Assembly (NCBI RefSeq): GCF_002933275.1 | Contig: NZ_PSSX01000008.1 | Location: forward strand, 96,416 to 160,415 | From: Marinobacter maroccanus | Lineage (GTDB): Bacteria; Pseudomonadota; Gammaproteobacteria; Pseudomonadales; Oleiphilaceae | Reading direction: 5' to 3' | Length of the DNA: 64,000 nt | Part shown: in pieces, positions 25,732-34,134 of the stretch | How positions within the stretch are numbered: position 1 is the stretch's first letter | Layout of the letters: every line of letters starts with the position of its first letter | Notes under the pieces: model-generated | Databases searched by the model: none | The model's input: the letters and a program-made list of their open reading frames with translations, nothing else | What the model was told of the DNA's origin: nothing | Made by a program: the position numbers and the translations under genes

Positions 25732-26904
25732 ATGAAAACAAAACTTTTTAGTGCCGCCATCCTCGTGCTGGCGGCGCTGCTATTCAACCCTGTCTGGGCA
25801 CAAGAGTCCCCGACGGTTGATCGCACAGCGACCGGGGGCGCCCAGACCCTCGAAGACATAATGCGCCGCCAGAAACAGCTGGAGACGGACGATTCCTTCC
25901 GGTCTGAAAACCTGGGTGATCCCGCTAACGCGGCTCCAATTACGGATCAACTGGGTACCAGGGGCGGGGTTTCCGACTCAGACAACTGGCGCTCTATCCG
26001 GTACAACGAGATTGACCCCACAACGCAAGTGAGGGGGCCAGCGGCTGAGGTCCTTATTCAGGATGGCGGCATGCCCTGGTGGAAGCTGCGGGAAGGCCCG
26101 ATGATTACCTACGGCGGCGGCGCAATTCTCGGTTTCCTGGCGTTGTTGGTGGTGTTCTATTTTGTTCGCGGCAAAATCATGATCGATGGCGGCCCAGCCG
26201 GCACTACGATTCAACGATTCAAAGCCGTCGAACGATTTGGGCACTGGCTGTTGGCGGGCTCCTTTATCGCTCTGGGCCTCACAGGGTTGCTAACGTTGAT
26301 GGGCCGGTCCTTCCTGATTCCCGTCATCGGACACGACGCCTTTGCCACCATTGCTACCGGCTCCAAATGGGTCCACAACAACATCGCCTGGTCCTTCATG
26401 CTCGGTCTGGTGATGACCTTCGTGATGTGGGTTGCCCATAACATTCCCAACAAACTGGACTGGCAGTGGATCAAGGCGGGCGGCGGTATCTTTACCAAGG
26501 GTCATCCCTCTGCCAAGAAGTTTAACGCCGGCCAGAAAATCATCTTCTGGACAGTAATGATACTGGGCGCCTCAGTCTCTCTCTCCGGGCTGTCGCTGCT
26601 GTTTCCGTTTCAGATGCCAATGTTTGCCGACACTTTCGCGGTGATCAACAGCGTTCTGGGAACCAGCTTCCCGACTGAGCTCGCACCCCATGAAGAGATG
26701 CAATATGCCAACATCTGGCACTCAATCGTGGCGTTCGTGATGATGCTGGCTATCATTGCTCACATCTACATCGGCTCGGTTGGCATGGAAGGCGCGTTCG
26801 ACGCCATGGGCAACGGCCAGGTCGACCTGGAATGGGCCCGTCAGCACCACGATCTGTGGGTGGCTGAGGTAGAAGCCAAACAAGGCAAGGGAGGTTCGTC
26901 GTGA
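25732..26904 (+). CDS. fdhC: formate dehydrogenase cytochrome b556 (gamma) subunit
   Basis: Membrane subunit of 390 residues that binds heme b and passes electrons to the quinone pool. It starts with a cleavable signal peptide (residues 1-23, ending VWA), followed by about 100 periplasmic residues absent from the short E. coli FdnI, and then about five transmembrane helices in the second half. Probable heme ligands are in RFGHWLLAGSF, TGSKWVHNNIAW and NIWHSIVAF. It overlaps a small downstream gene by four bases (GTGA). Confidence 0.88.
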   Translation: MKTKLFSAAILVLAALLFNPVWAQESPTVDRTATGGAQTLEDIMRRQKQLETDDSFRSENLGDPANAAPITDQLGTRGGVSDSDNWRSIRYNEIDPTTQVRGPAAEVLIQDGGMPWWKLREGPMITYGGGAILGFLALLVVFYFVRGKIMIDGGPAGTTIQRFKAVERFGHWLLAGSFIALGLTGLLTLMGRSFLIPVIGHDAFATIATGSKWVHNNIAWSFMLGLVMTFVMWVAHNIPNKLDWQWIKAGGGIFTKGHPSAKKFNAGQKIIFWTVMILGASVSLSGLSLLFPFQMPMFADTFAVINSVLGTSFPTELAPHEEMQYANIWHSIVAFVMMLAIIAHIYIGSVGMEGAFDAMGNGQVDLEWARQHHDLWVAEVEAKQGKGGSS

Positions 26905-27026
26905 AGGTCATGATTTCCGCTTTTGTCGCGGCTTTGCTTATTGCCACGGCTGCGCCGATGGTGCTGAATCAGTTTGGCTGGTCGTCAGCCGAGCAGACCA
27001 GCGCCGAGAGCGTTCGCCTTGACTGA
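26901..27026 (+). CDS. 41-residue single-span membrane peptide in the formate dehydrogenase operon
   Basis: Short reading frame starting with GTG that overlaps the fdhC stop (GTGA) and whose stop lies inside the start region of the TusA-like gene. It encodes one hydrophobic helix (ISAFVAALLIATAAPMVL) followed by a polar tail ending VRLD. Tight overlap on both sides and a clean hydrophobic pattern argue that it is translated. It could be a small subunit that stabilises the cytochrome b, or a secreted peptide. No homologue is recognised. Confidence 0.6.
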   Translation: MKVMISAFVAALLIATAAPMVLNQFGWSSAEQTSAESVRLD

Positions 27027-27258
27027 TCAATCCGAGGTATACCAGATCGACGCCGTCGGTCTGGTATGCCCTCTTCCGATTCTACGTTTCAAAAAACGGA
27101 CCAGAGATCTGCCCAGCGGGACACAGGTCGATTTCCTTGCGGATGATCCTACCGGACGCCAGGATCTGCAGGCCCTGTGTGAAATAACGGGGCACCGTAT
27201 CGAATGGATGCGGGAAGAAGAGGCGGGAATTACCCGCTATCGTATCTGCCTGGCCTAG
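27019..27258 (+). CDS. TusA/SirA-like sulfur-carrier protein
   Basis: Protein of 79 residues with the family signature GLVCPLPILRFKK (Cys-Pro-x-Pro, the persulfide-carrying cysteine) and FLADDPTGRQDLQALCEITGH. TusA-type proteins carry sulfur from cysteine desulfurase to acceptors. TTG at 27019 is taken as start because it precedes the first strand by nine residues and overlaps the stop of the 41-residue gene; the frame is open to 26974. As the last gene of the fdh operon, it may feed sulfur to FdhD for cofactor sulfuration. That link is inference. Confidence 0.8.
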   Translation: MTDQSEVYQIDAVGLVCPLPILRFKKRTRDLPSGTQVDFLADDPTGRQDLQALCEITGHRIEWMREEEAGITRYRICLA

Positions 27259-27274
27259 TCCCGAACTCCCACCT

Positions 27275-27829
27275 TCAATGGCCACCCCGGGGATGCTTTC
27301 TAGCTTCCAGATTTCCCAGTGACAGTTTCACGTCATGATCGGTAAGCTCCGGGAGGTCATCAAAATTCGAAACCCGGGGAAAGCCCGTATCAATCAAAGA
27401 GGCCAGAGCGGCGTCGATGCAAAACGTCTCGGCAACAGCAGAATGTGATCCGTACATGACAATCGCCCTGATGGCACTGATCTCGCGGGTTGCTGTCTCG
27501 ACATCACCCGATCTGCTTGCGCTGATCACCGTATGCCCGCGACTCCAGTCGACCTCATTGCCCTCCAGATAGCCGGCTTCAATCCTCTCACAGAGTGTGC
27601 CGGTTGCCTCGAGTAGTGTCCGGAAATTTGCCGACGCTGCGATATTGTTGGCTCTCCCCCTGGCGTCTTTGTCATATCCACAGTGAAACAACAGGTAAGG
27701 TTCTCCATTGACGAACACCCCGTAATAGCCTGCTGTAGCCGCTTCCGGCCTGGGGTAGTAAGTGCCTGCCGTCAATGTTGAATGCTTCTTTCTCCGCGCT
27801 ATCTGGGAGCCTTTTTTCTCACTAACCAC
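27275..27829 (-). CDS. uncharacterised protein
   Basis: Reading frame of 184 residues starting at a GTG with no good ribosome site. The first 18 residues are Lys/Arg-rich and may not be translated; a TTG at residue 19 is an alternative. The rest has mixed strand and helix pattern (YYGVFVNGEPYLLFHCGYDK, REISAIRAIVMYGSHSAVAETFCIDAALASLIDTGF). No signal peptide, membrane span or metal motif is obvious. It converges on the fdh operon and has no operon partner. I do not recognise the family, and its reality as a gene is likely but not proved. Confidence 0.5.
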   Translation of the reverse strand: MVSEKKGSQIARRKKHSTLTAGTYYPRPEAATAGYYGVFVNGEPYLLFHCGYDKDARGRANNIAASANFRTLLEATGTLCERIEAGYLEGNEVDWSRGHTVISASRSGDVETATREISAIRAIVMYGSHSAVAETFCIDAALASLIDTGFPRVSNFDDLPELTDHDVKLSLGNLEARKHPRGGH

Positions 27830-28021
27830 TTCTTTAATACCGATTATCTATTCGCCTGTATGCTGATAAAAACTGCCAAGGTGCTGCGCCCCGTCAAACG
27901 GAATTCTCGGGAATCGCCAACGGAGGCACCTCGAAAAGGGCATCAAATGTGGAGTTTGGAAATCGGGATTACAAGTGGACAAGGCGACACGTAAGAAACA
28001 CTATCAGTTCATCTGCGCTCA

Positions 28022-28864
28022 CTATGGTTCAACGTCCTGACAGACCGGGCAGTAATAGAGGCGACGGCTGGCCATCATGGTTTTGACAAGGGCCGAGGCG
28101 CAGTCATGGCAGCGCTGGCCATCGCGGTTGAACACCATGTGCCGGCGCTGACCGAAGCTCCATCCTTCCTGCTTCAGGCGCTCTGCCCGCTCCGGCGGAT
28201 TGGTAATGCCTTTCAGTCGGTAAGTTCGCTCGACCAGTGTTTGAATGGCGTCGGCCAATTGAATCTTTTGATCACTGTCCAGATCACGAGGACGGCACCA
28301 GGGAGAAATCCGGGCCTCGAAGAGAACCTCGGAGCGGAGATAGTTGCCAATACCCGCCACGAAACCCTGATCCAGCAGCAAACCGCCCAGATTCCTTCCG
28401 CGAAAGCGCGGATCAGCGAAAACCGACAAGAGGTCTTCAACAGTTATTGGCTGATTCAGCGGATCTGGCCCCAGCCGCGAAAGATAGGGTACTTCGCTTA
28501 ATTCATCGGGCCGAACCAGTTGAATGTCCGAGGCACTGTATAACCGGGCGGCCTTTTTCAAGCCAATGATCGCAAACCTCAGCTGTCGGTTAGTTCTGGG
28601 CTCCCGATCCGGCTTGCCAATGCGCCATTTGCCGTAGAGTTGATTGTGACTGTAAACGCACCAGGGCCCATCCTCGTCTGTAGCCTCGAAAAACACCAGG
28701 ACGGCTTTGCTCCGCGCTTCCACCTTCTCAACTCTGCGTCCCCGAAGGACACTCTCAAAGGGTTTCAGGTGCTCAAAGGCAAAGAACACGGATTGCACTG
28801 TCTTGCCGCCTACAGCTTTGTGAATGTCGTCGACCATGCGGCGTATTTCGGGACCCTCGGGCAT
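28022..28864 (-). CDS. nei: endonuclease VIII (Fpg/Nei-family DNA glycosylase)
   Basis: Base-excision-repair glycosylase/AP lyase of 280 residues. The mature N-terminus is PEGPEIRRMVDDI (catalytic P2, E3). FVAGIGNYLRSEVLFEARISPW forms the helix-two-turn-helix, and a C-terminal zinc finger has CHDCASALVKTMMASRRLYYCPVC. ATG at 28864 is required for the catalytic proline to be residue 2; the frame remains open further upstream. It removes oxidised pyrimidines from DNA. About 270 bases upstream hold no convincing gene. Confidence 0.9.
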   Translation of the reverse strand: MPEGPEIRRMVDDIHKAVGGKTVQSVFFAFEHLKPFESVLRGRRVEKVEARSKAVLVFFEATDEDGPWCVYSHNQLYGKWRIGKPDREPRTNRQLRFAIIGLKKAARLYSASDIQLVRPDELSEVPYLSRLGPDPLNQPITVEDLLSVFADPRFRGRNLGGLLLDQGFVAGIGNYLRSEVLFEARISPWCRPRDLDSDQKIQLADAIQTLVERTYRLKGITNPPERAERLKQEGWSFGQRRHMVFNRDGQRCHDCASALVKTMMASRRLYYCPVCQDVEP

Positions 28865-29132
28865 ACTCGTTTCCGCTCCTGACCAGTCTCTCTGCATCAC
28901 AGGTGAGCTAAAAGCTACGTTGCTTCCAGCAATTCGGAGTTGTCGGGTCACAAAGTTTTGTCATGAACCGGGACGAGAGAGGGCCAACGGATTGGCTGCC
29001 GGCTTCAGGTCAGTGCGATTATCCCGGCAAATTCATGGCTGTAATGAAGCGATATGGTCTCCACCACAGACATGAACAATGGCAGGGTTTACGGGTCAAG
29101 CGACAGCGTTGCTACAACCAGTATCAATAACC

Positions 29133-29420
29133 TCAACGCTTGTCTCCCGGACCGACCAGATCAGAGAGTTTTTCGCGTAGGGAATCAATATTGTCTTCGC
29201 CGCTCTGCTTGAGCTCATCCAGCTTTTTGCGGCCATCCGAGATCTTTTCTTCAACCGAGCGCAGCGTATCGGACGCGCTCTGCTGGATATCCGCGCTGGC
29301 CTTCTCATTCTCAGCTTCCGCTTCTTTGGCTTTGGCCTTGGCTTTCAGGGAATCGGCTTGTTTTTCCCATTCTTCCAGTTGCGCTTCTGCTTTTCTGATC
29401 AGTTCGTCTTTCAATGACAT
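29133..29420 (-). CDS. small coiled-coil protein
   Basis: Protein of 95 residues, nearly all one long charged amphipathic helix with heptads rich in Ala, Lys and Glu (for example LEEWEKQADSLKAKAKAKEAEAENEKA). No signal peptide. A good ribosome site GAGGGAGGGC precedes the ATG at 29420. Similar short coiled-coil proteins are common in Marinobacter and other marine bacteria and are often linked to stress, but no function can be assigned here. It is a single-gene unit on the minus strand. Confidence 0.7.
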   Translation of the reverse strand: MSLKDELIRKAEAQLEEWEKQADSLKAKAKAKEAEAENEKASADIQQSASDTLRSVEEKISDGRKKLDELKQSGEDNIDSLREKLSDLVGPGDKR

Positions 29421-29578
29421 AAATGCCCTCCCTCTAGGAGTCGATGAATTCCTTACAGTTGCGTACTTGGGAGAGCAAACTGGAAAAACAACCCACACCG
29501 CCGGTAAACAACGGATTCAGTGGCCTTTTTTTCGGAAAACCACGAGACGCTCACACCTGGATCCCGGTTCGAATCGGT

Positions 29579-29965
29579 TCAGGCAGCGGCATAAGCCACA
29601 ATCTCCACCAGCATTTCTTCCCGCGCAAACCCCGAGACAATAATTGCAGCCCGATTCGGATAAGGCGAAGCCACGTACTCGGCATAAACCTGGTTTACCG
29701 TCGCAAGATGAGCCCGATCGGTCACGTAGATGAGCGCTTGGGTCAGGCTGGCCATGCCACCGCCTGCACACTCCAGGGTATGTTTGAGGTTTTCCATGGT
29801 TTGCCTGGCCTGGACTTCAATACCGCCGGCCACCACCTGACCGCTGGCGTCGATGGGTATCTGGGCAGTAAAGAGAATGCCGTTCGCGCTCACCGCCCAC
29901 TCAAGGGGGGCTTTGGACCGCGGCAGCTGGGTAGCGATAGGGGTGATCTTACAGGTTGAGGTCAT
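29579..29965 (-). CDS. RidA-family reactive enamine/imine deaminase
   Basis: Protein of 128 residues of the RidA/YjgF family. Key residues are in NRAAIIVSGFAREEMLVEIVAYA (Arg, then Glu of the active site) and the earlier LIYVTDRAHLATVNQVYAEYV. RidA proteins hydrolyse enamine/imine intermediates released by PLP enzymes or amine oxidation. It is the last gene of the six-gene operon at 29579-36590, 14 bases after DUF3726, which suggests that the pathway generates a reactive imine. Confidence 0.88.
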   Translation of the reverse strand: MTSTCKITPIATQLPRSKAPLEWAVSANGILFTAQIPIDASGQVVAGGIEVQARQTMENLKHTLECAGGGMASLTQALIYVTDRAHLATVNQVYAEYVASPYPNRAAIIVSGFAREEMLVEIVAYAAA

Positions 29966-29979
29966 GCTTGCTTCTCTGT

Positions 29980-30747
29980 TCAGTCGTTATCACTGGTACC
30001 TGCACCGGCACCGCTTCGGGACGCGTCGGTCGCCTCGACCAGCAGTCGGTCGGCCAGGGATTTCAGGTTATGCCAAAGCTCGTCATCGATATCCATGCCC
30101 TCCACCAGCGCCCTGTCTCTTTGTCTTTCGAGATCCTCTTCGGTCTGGCGCATCAGATTGGTCAGCTCGTATTCCGAACGCAGGCTTGGCAATAAATCGA
30201 CGTGGTTGGCCATGATCAGGGTAATGCCATCGTTCTTCTCGGTGTCGTCAGGCGTTTTCTCCAGACTGTAGAGACAGATCTCGGGGACCGGGTGCCCCGC
30301 CTTGAACCCGACCACCAGTTCTGTAAGTGGGTCGTGGGCATTGCGCCAGAAGGCCGTGACATTCATGCCCCGGCGGGCAAGCCGCGACAGGTAGCCAATA
30401 ATCAGGATGCGATTGTGGCAGTGGCGAATCTTGGTAACCGACAGCCCTCGCCCCCGTGCCCTGGCATACCCCAACTCCACAGCAAGACTCGCGTTGCCGA
30501 GAATACTGTGATTGTGGGCATCAAGGACGCTGAAGTCTTCATCCTGATAGACCAGGGTTGGCGATTCGTTATGATCCTCAGCCAGAAGAAACCTGAGTCC
30601 CTTTTTCAGCGCTTCGACGCCGCCCAGGCCATGGGCTTCCATCCAGGCGACCATTTCAGCCGCGTCAATGGCATCACCCTCGGCAAAGCCGATTCCGATA
30701 AACGCTTTCCTGCCTATACCCTGAAGTTCATTGAAGGAGACTTTCAT
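29980..30747 (-). CDS. DUF3726 protein, reading as a diverged Ldh2-like dehydrogenase
   Basis: Protein of 255 residues of the DUF3726 family. The N-terminal helices (MKVSFNELQGIGRKAFIGIGF, then AAEMVAWMEAHGLGGVEAL) and the middle block (NASLAVELGYARARGRGLSV, then KIRHCHNRILIIGYLSRLARRGMNV) follow the order and spacing of the Ldh2 malate/L-lactate/piperideine-2-carboxylate reductase family, including a His at the catalytic position. It is about 80 residues shorter than Ldh2 enzymes and much diverged, so loss of catalysis is possible. It overlaps the 576-residue gene by four bases. The Ldh2 link is my reading of the pattern, not an established annotation. Confidence 0.7.
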   Translation of the reverse strand: MKVSFNELQGIGRKAFIGIGFAEGDAIDAAEMVAWMEAHGLGGVEALKKGLRFLLAEDHNESPTLVYQDEDFSVLDAHNHSILGNASLAVELGYARARGRGLSVTKIRHCHNRILIIGYLSRLARRGMNVTAFWRNAHDPLTELVVGFKAGHPVPEICLYSLEKTPDDTEKNDGITLIMANHVDLLPSLRSEYELTNLMRQTEEDLERQRDRALVEGMDIDDELWHNLKSLADRLLVEATDASRSGAGAGTSDND

Positions 30748-32474
30748 GACAGGTTCAGCTCCGGTTCCACGGGAAAGCTCCAGTCGTCGAGTTCAGCAAG
30801 TCGCGCCTTGTCGGTGCCATGATCGCTGAAGAGTTCGCAGAACAGGGGCGCGCCCTGGAACATGGTTACTCTCACCCAACGGTCGGATTTAGGATCAAAC
30901 CGGCTGGCACCGAAGAACGACAGCTTCGTTCGCAGAAGATGCATGGGCTTCATGTCCCGATGCCAGAGGTTGGCCTGGATCTCACCGTAAGGTGTGGCGG
31001 CCATGGTCTGGATCCGGCGCACGCATTCTTTCTGCCGGGGATGGGCCATCAGAAACTCGACTATGGAACCCCGGGGGCTGCGGTCAAGAAACGCATCCAG
31101 CAACTGATGGGTGCGATGGATCCTTGGCCCAATGGCAAGGGGCATCTCTTTTTCCGCGCCCGGTTCACTGGCGCGCACGCCCAGTCTTGGCTCTTCCTTC
31201 TCGGCAGAGCGGTACCAGAACCAGTACTGGTGGTCCGGATTCTTGGGGTCGTAGTCCAGCGCCCAGCCAAACCGCGCCTCAATTTCCTGCTTCAGCGTTG
31301 CCGCCCGCATTTCCGGCTGCAGTTCCAGTATTTCCTCACAGCCGAGCTCATCCTCAACCGCATCGATCAGATCCGGATACAACTCGATCAGCAGGGTATT
31401 GATCAGTTCCTGGGCCTCCAGTGAGCACTGTTTGTCGGCCCACACCAGTAAATCGCTCCAGAGGGTCGGGGTGGCCGGGGTCCTTTCCAGCCATTCGATA
31501 ACCGAATCAATGGAGACAACCGTCGCCTCATTGCGCCGGGTCTGCTCGGCATCCTCGGTGACAGTTTCCAGAAAGTGCCGGTGGGCCCTTTTTAGCAACG
31601 CCAGAAGTTCACGCCGGCTGGCGTCGTCGGGCAGTTGTTCACGGGCATAGGCCAGAGCCCGCTCACGACAGTACACCCATTGCTGGATCAGTTGAGGGTG
31701 ATTGATCAGAAACGGCGCCATGCCAAGCCCGGTGGAATTACCGATGCCCAGGTAACGCTGCAAGGATGGATGCAGGGCAACAGCCCGCTCAGGCGAGCGG
31801 CTCCTGGCAAGATGCTCTACCTGTTGCACCGAAAAGTGGCGCAACAGGTAGACCGCAAACATCTGCGCCGAGAAGGGCCGATTGAAATCGGGATTGTTCT
31901 GCAGGCGAGCGTAATCCGCAATCCCGAATTTCCCGTTACCGTAGACCGCCGTGGTTCGGTACAGATAACCGACCCGTGTCAGCCAGGCCGGATCAGGCTG
32001 GCGGCCGGCGGCCAACGCATCAACAAAGTGACCAAAGTTCCTGAGGCTCTTGTTGGCGCGCGACAGCACCAGCAATCGAGGATGTTGACGGCCCGCCTCC
32101 TGCAACGGCACGTTGGCCGCCATCTGCTCAAGAAGGCTGTCTTCCACTTCCCCTTCCAACAGCGCAAAGGTGACATCCCAGGCCTCCGCGATCACGCGGT
32201 CGGACCGGAGTTCCGGATCCAGATGCTGTGAGAACACCACACCATGATAGGTGTGGTTCGGGGTGTTAAGACGGTAGATCACAACTCCGTGACCATCGGC
32301 ATCCAGGTCAAAACGAACCGTGGTGACCGTCCAGTCCTCCCGTGCCATCTGGCGAACCAGGCTGCGGCAAAAGCTCAGACGACTGGCGTGCAGGCTCCCG
32401 AGTCTGACCAGGTTCATCACCTGGTCAGAGGGGCGGAGCTGAAGTTCAGGCTTTGCATCCAACGGGGTTGCCAT
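30744..32474 (-). CDS. uncharacterised 576-residue protein of the BCCT operon
   Basis: Large soluble protein with no signal peptide, membrane span, P-loop or cysteine cluster. It is rich in helices, with several Trp, Arg and His clusters (WFWYRSAEKEEPRLGV, NLWHRDMKPMHLLRTKLSFFGASRFDP). The N-terminal segment (VTTVRFDLDADGHGVVIYRLNTPNHTYHGVVFSQHL) could form a beta-rich domain. It starts three bases after the BCCT gene ends and overlaps DUF3726, so it is firmly in the operon. I do not recognise the family. Its size and conserved-looking aromatic/basic patches suggest an enzyme, perhaps working with DUF3726. Confidence 0.75.
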   Translation of the reverse strand: MATPLDAKPELQLRPSDQVMNLVRLGSLHASRLSFCRSLVRQMAREDWTVTTVRFDLDADGHGVVIYRLNTPNHTYHGVVFSQHLDPELRSDRVIAEAWDVTFALLEGEVEDSLLEQMAANVPLQEAGRQHPRLLVLSRANKSLRNFGHFVDALAAGRQPDPAWLTRVGYLYRTTAVYGNGKFGIADYARLQNNPDFNRPFSAQMFAVYLLRHFSVQQVEHLARSRSPERAVALHPSLQRYLGIGNSTGLGMAPFLINHPQLIQQWVYCRERALAYAREQLPDDASRRELLALLKRAHRHFLETVTEDAEQTRRNEATVVSIDSVIEWLERTPATPTLWSDLLVWADKQCSLEAQELINTLLIELYPDLIDAVEDELGCEEILELQPEMRAATLKQEIEARFGWALDYDPKNPDHQYWFWYRSAEKEEPRLGVRASEPGAEKEMPLAIGPRIHRTHQLLDAFLDRSPRGSIVEFLMAHPRQKECVRRIQTMAATPYGEIQANLWHRDMKPMHLLRTKLSFFGASRFDPKSDRWVRVTMFQGAPLFCELFSDHGTDKARLAELDDWSFPVEPELNLS

Positions 32475-32477
32475 GTA

Positions 32478-34097
32478 TCAGACTCCTGAGCTCTCGGACG
32501 AGCCCGTCGTCGCAACAACCAGCGCCACTTCACCCTTGGGCGGAACAATGCCCTGCTCTCGAGCCATGGCGTACGCAGACTTGGGGCCGATATACAGCGA
32601 TGGCAGCAGGATCAAGGACACCGGTATGGCCGTAATTACAATGAACTGCTGCAATGCACTGATCTGACCTGCCCCCATGTACAGCAGCACTGCTGCCATC
32701 AGTGCCATGGCGACGCCCCAGAAGGCACGCACGATTGGCTCGGGCGCATCATGGCCGGCACTTACCACGGCGATGGCGTAGCTCATGGAATCGCCGGTAG
32801 TAGCGACAAAGATAGTCGTCAGCAGCAGAATCGCCAATGCCATCATGGCGCCGCCCGGCAGGGCTTCGGCTATGGTGAGTGTGGCAACATCAAACTGGAA
32901 GTTGTTGAGGGCCTCGGTCAGATCGATCGCGCCGGTGATCTGGTAGAAAATCCCGGAACCACCAAGCAGGGTGAACCAGATGGTGGTGGCAACCGGTGCC
33001 ATGACGCCAACTGCGAGAATCATCTGGCGGATGGTGCGTCCGCGGGAGATCCGGGCGACAAAGATGGCCATCAACGGTCCGTAGCCCAGGAACCAGGCAA
33101 AGAAGAACACCGTCCACCACTGCATCCACCAACCTTCAGCGGTGCCCGACGTTACCGTGGCCATCGAGAAAAAGGAGCTGATGTATTCGCCAAAGCCCTG
33201 GGTGTAGGCATTGGTCAGGAACAGCGTCGGGCCGAAAATAAAGATCACGGCAGCAATCGCCAGGGCAAGAAACACGTTGAAACGGCTCAGCAGCTGAATC
33301 CCCCGGTGAATACCGGTCATCGCTGAAGTCACATACACACCGGCAAGGACGCCCAGTATGATCAGTTGGGTGCCATAGCCCTCGGCAAAACCGAACAGCT
33401 CATGCAGACCAAAGCTGACCTGGGTGGCCAGAAAACCGATCGGCCCAACGGTACCGGCAACCACCGCAATCACACAGGCAGCGTCAACACAGCCGCCGAA
33501 CCAGCCTTTCATCACCCTTTCACCAAACACCGGATACAGCAGGGTTCGCGGTTGCAGAGGCTGGCCTTTCACGTAGTGGGCATGGGCCAGGACGATGGCA
33601 GACAGCGTCCCGAGAATTGCCCAGGCCAGGAAGCCCCAGTGCATGAAGGACTGGGCCAGCGCAGGTGCAACCGCCTCTGCCGTACCCGCTTCCGTATCGA
33701 ATACCGGAGGCGTGACAACGAAGTGGTAGACCGGCTCACCCGCCGCGAAGAAAACGCCACCCCCGGCAAGCAGGGTGCACATGATGATGGACAGCCATTT
33801 GAACGTGCTGAGCTCCGGCGTATCGAGGTTGCCCACTTTGGCACTGCCGGCCGGCGAAATCGCCACCCCCATCGCTATCAGGAAGGTGAGCAGCAACAGT
33901 AGCTGAAAGTAAGAACCGAGATATTTAGCGGTCCAGGCGAAGCCGTCGCTGATCAGCCCCGCCGTCCACTGAATGTCGTACAGAGATAGGCCGAGAAAGA
34001 GCAGGATGAAGCCCACGCTCAGGCCCAGGACAATTGGATCGCCGAAGCGCTTGATGCCTGTTTCCGGGATAGCTATGGAGCTGGCTGAGTTTGTCAT
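32478..34097 (-). CDS. BCCT-family betaine/carnitine/choline-type transporter
   Basis: Secondary transporter of 539 residues with about twelve transmembrane helices. The BCCT hallmark region is present but modified: AGGGVFFAAGEPVYHFV replaces the usual GMGIGLMFWGVAEP, and EGWWMQWWTVFFFAWFLGYGPLMAIFVARISRGRTIRQM retains the tryptophan-rich TM8 and the ARISRGRTIRE signature. It imports a zwitterionic or quaternary ammonium compound driven by a cation gradient. The divergence in the substrate helix suggests an unusual ligand. It lies between the dipeptidase-like gene and the 576-residue gene in one operon. Confidence 0.88.
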   Translation of the reverse strand: MTNSASSIAIPETGIKRFGDPIVLGLSVGFILLFLGLSLYDIQWTAGLISDGFAWTAKYLGSYFQLLLLLTFLIAMGVAISPAGSAKVGNLDTPELSTFKWLSIIMCTLLAGGGVFFAAGEPVYHFVVTPPVFDTEAGTAEAVAPALAQSFMHWGFLAWAILGTLSAIVLAHAHYVKGQPLQPRTLLYPVFGERVMKGWFGGCVDAACVIAVVAGTVGPIGFLATQVSFGLHELFGFAEGYGTQLIILGVLAGVYVTSAMTGIHRGIQLLSRFNVFLALAIAAVIFIFGPTLFLTNAYTQGFGEYISSFFSMATVTSGTAEGWWMQWWTVFFFAWFLGYGPLMAIFVARISRGRTIRQMILAVGVMAPVATTIWFTLLGGSGIFYQITGAIDLTEALNNFQFDVATLTIAEALPGGAMMALAILLLTTIFVATTGDSMSYAIAVVSAGHDAPEPIVRAFWGVAMALMAAVLLYMGAGQISALQQFIVITAIPVSLILLPSLYIGPKSAYAMAREQGIVPPKGEVALVVATTGSSESSGV

Positions 34098-34134
34098 GAC
34101 GATTACCTGTTGTTGTTTTTGGAACAGTGTGTAA

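Noticed and set aside
28865..29132. Region upstream of nei examined for a gene or RNA
   Set aside because: Only short frames without ribosome sites; no clear hairpin or promoter pattern.
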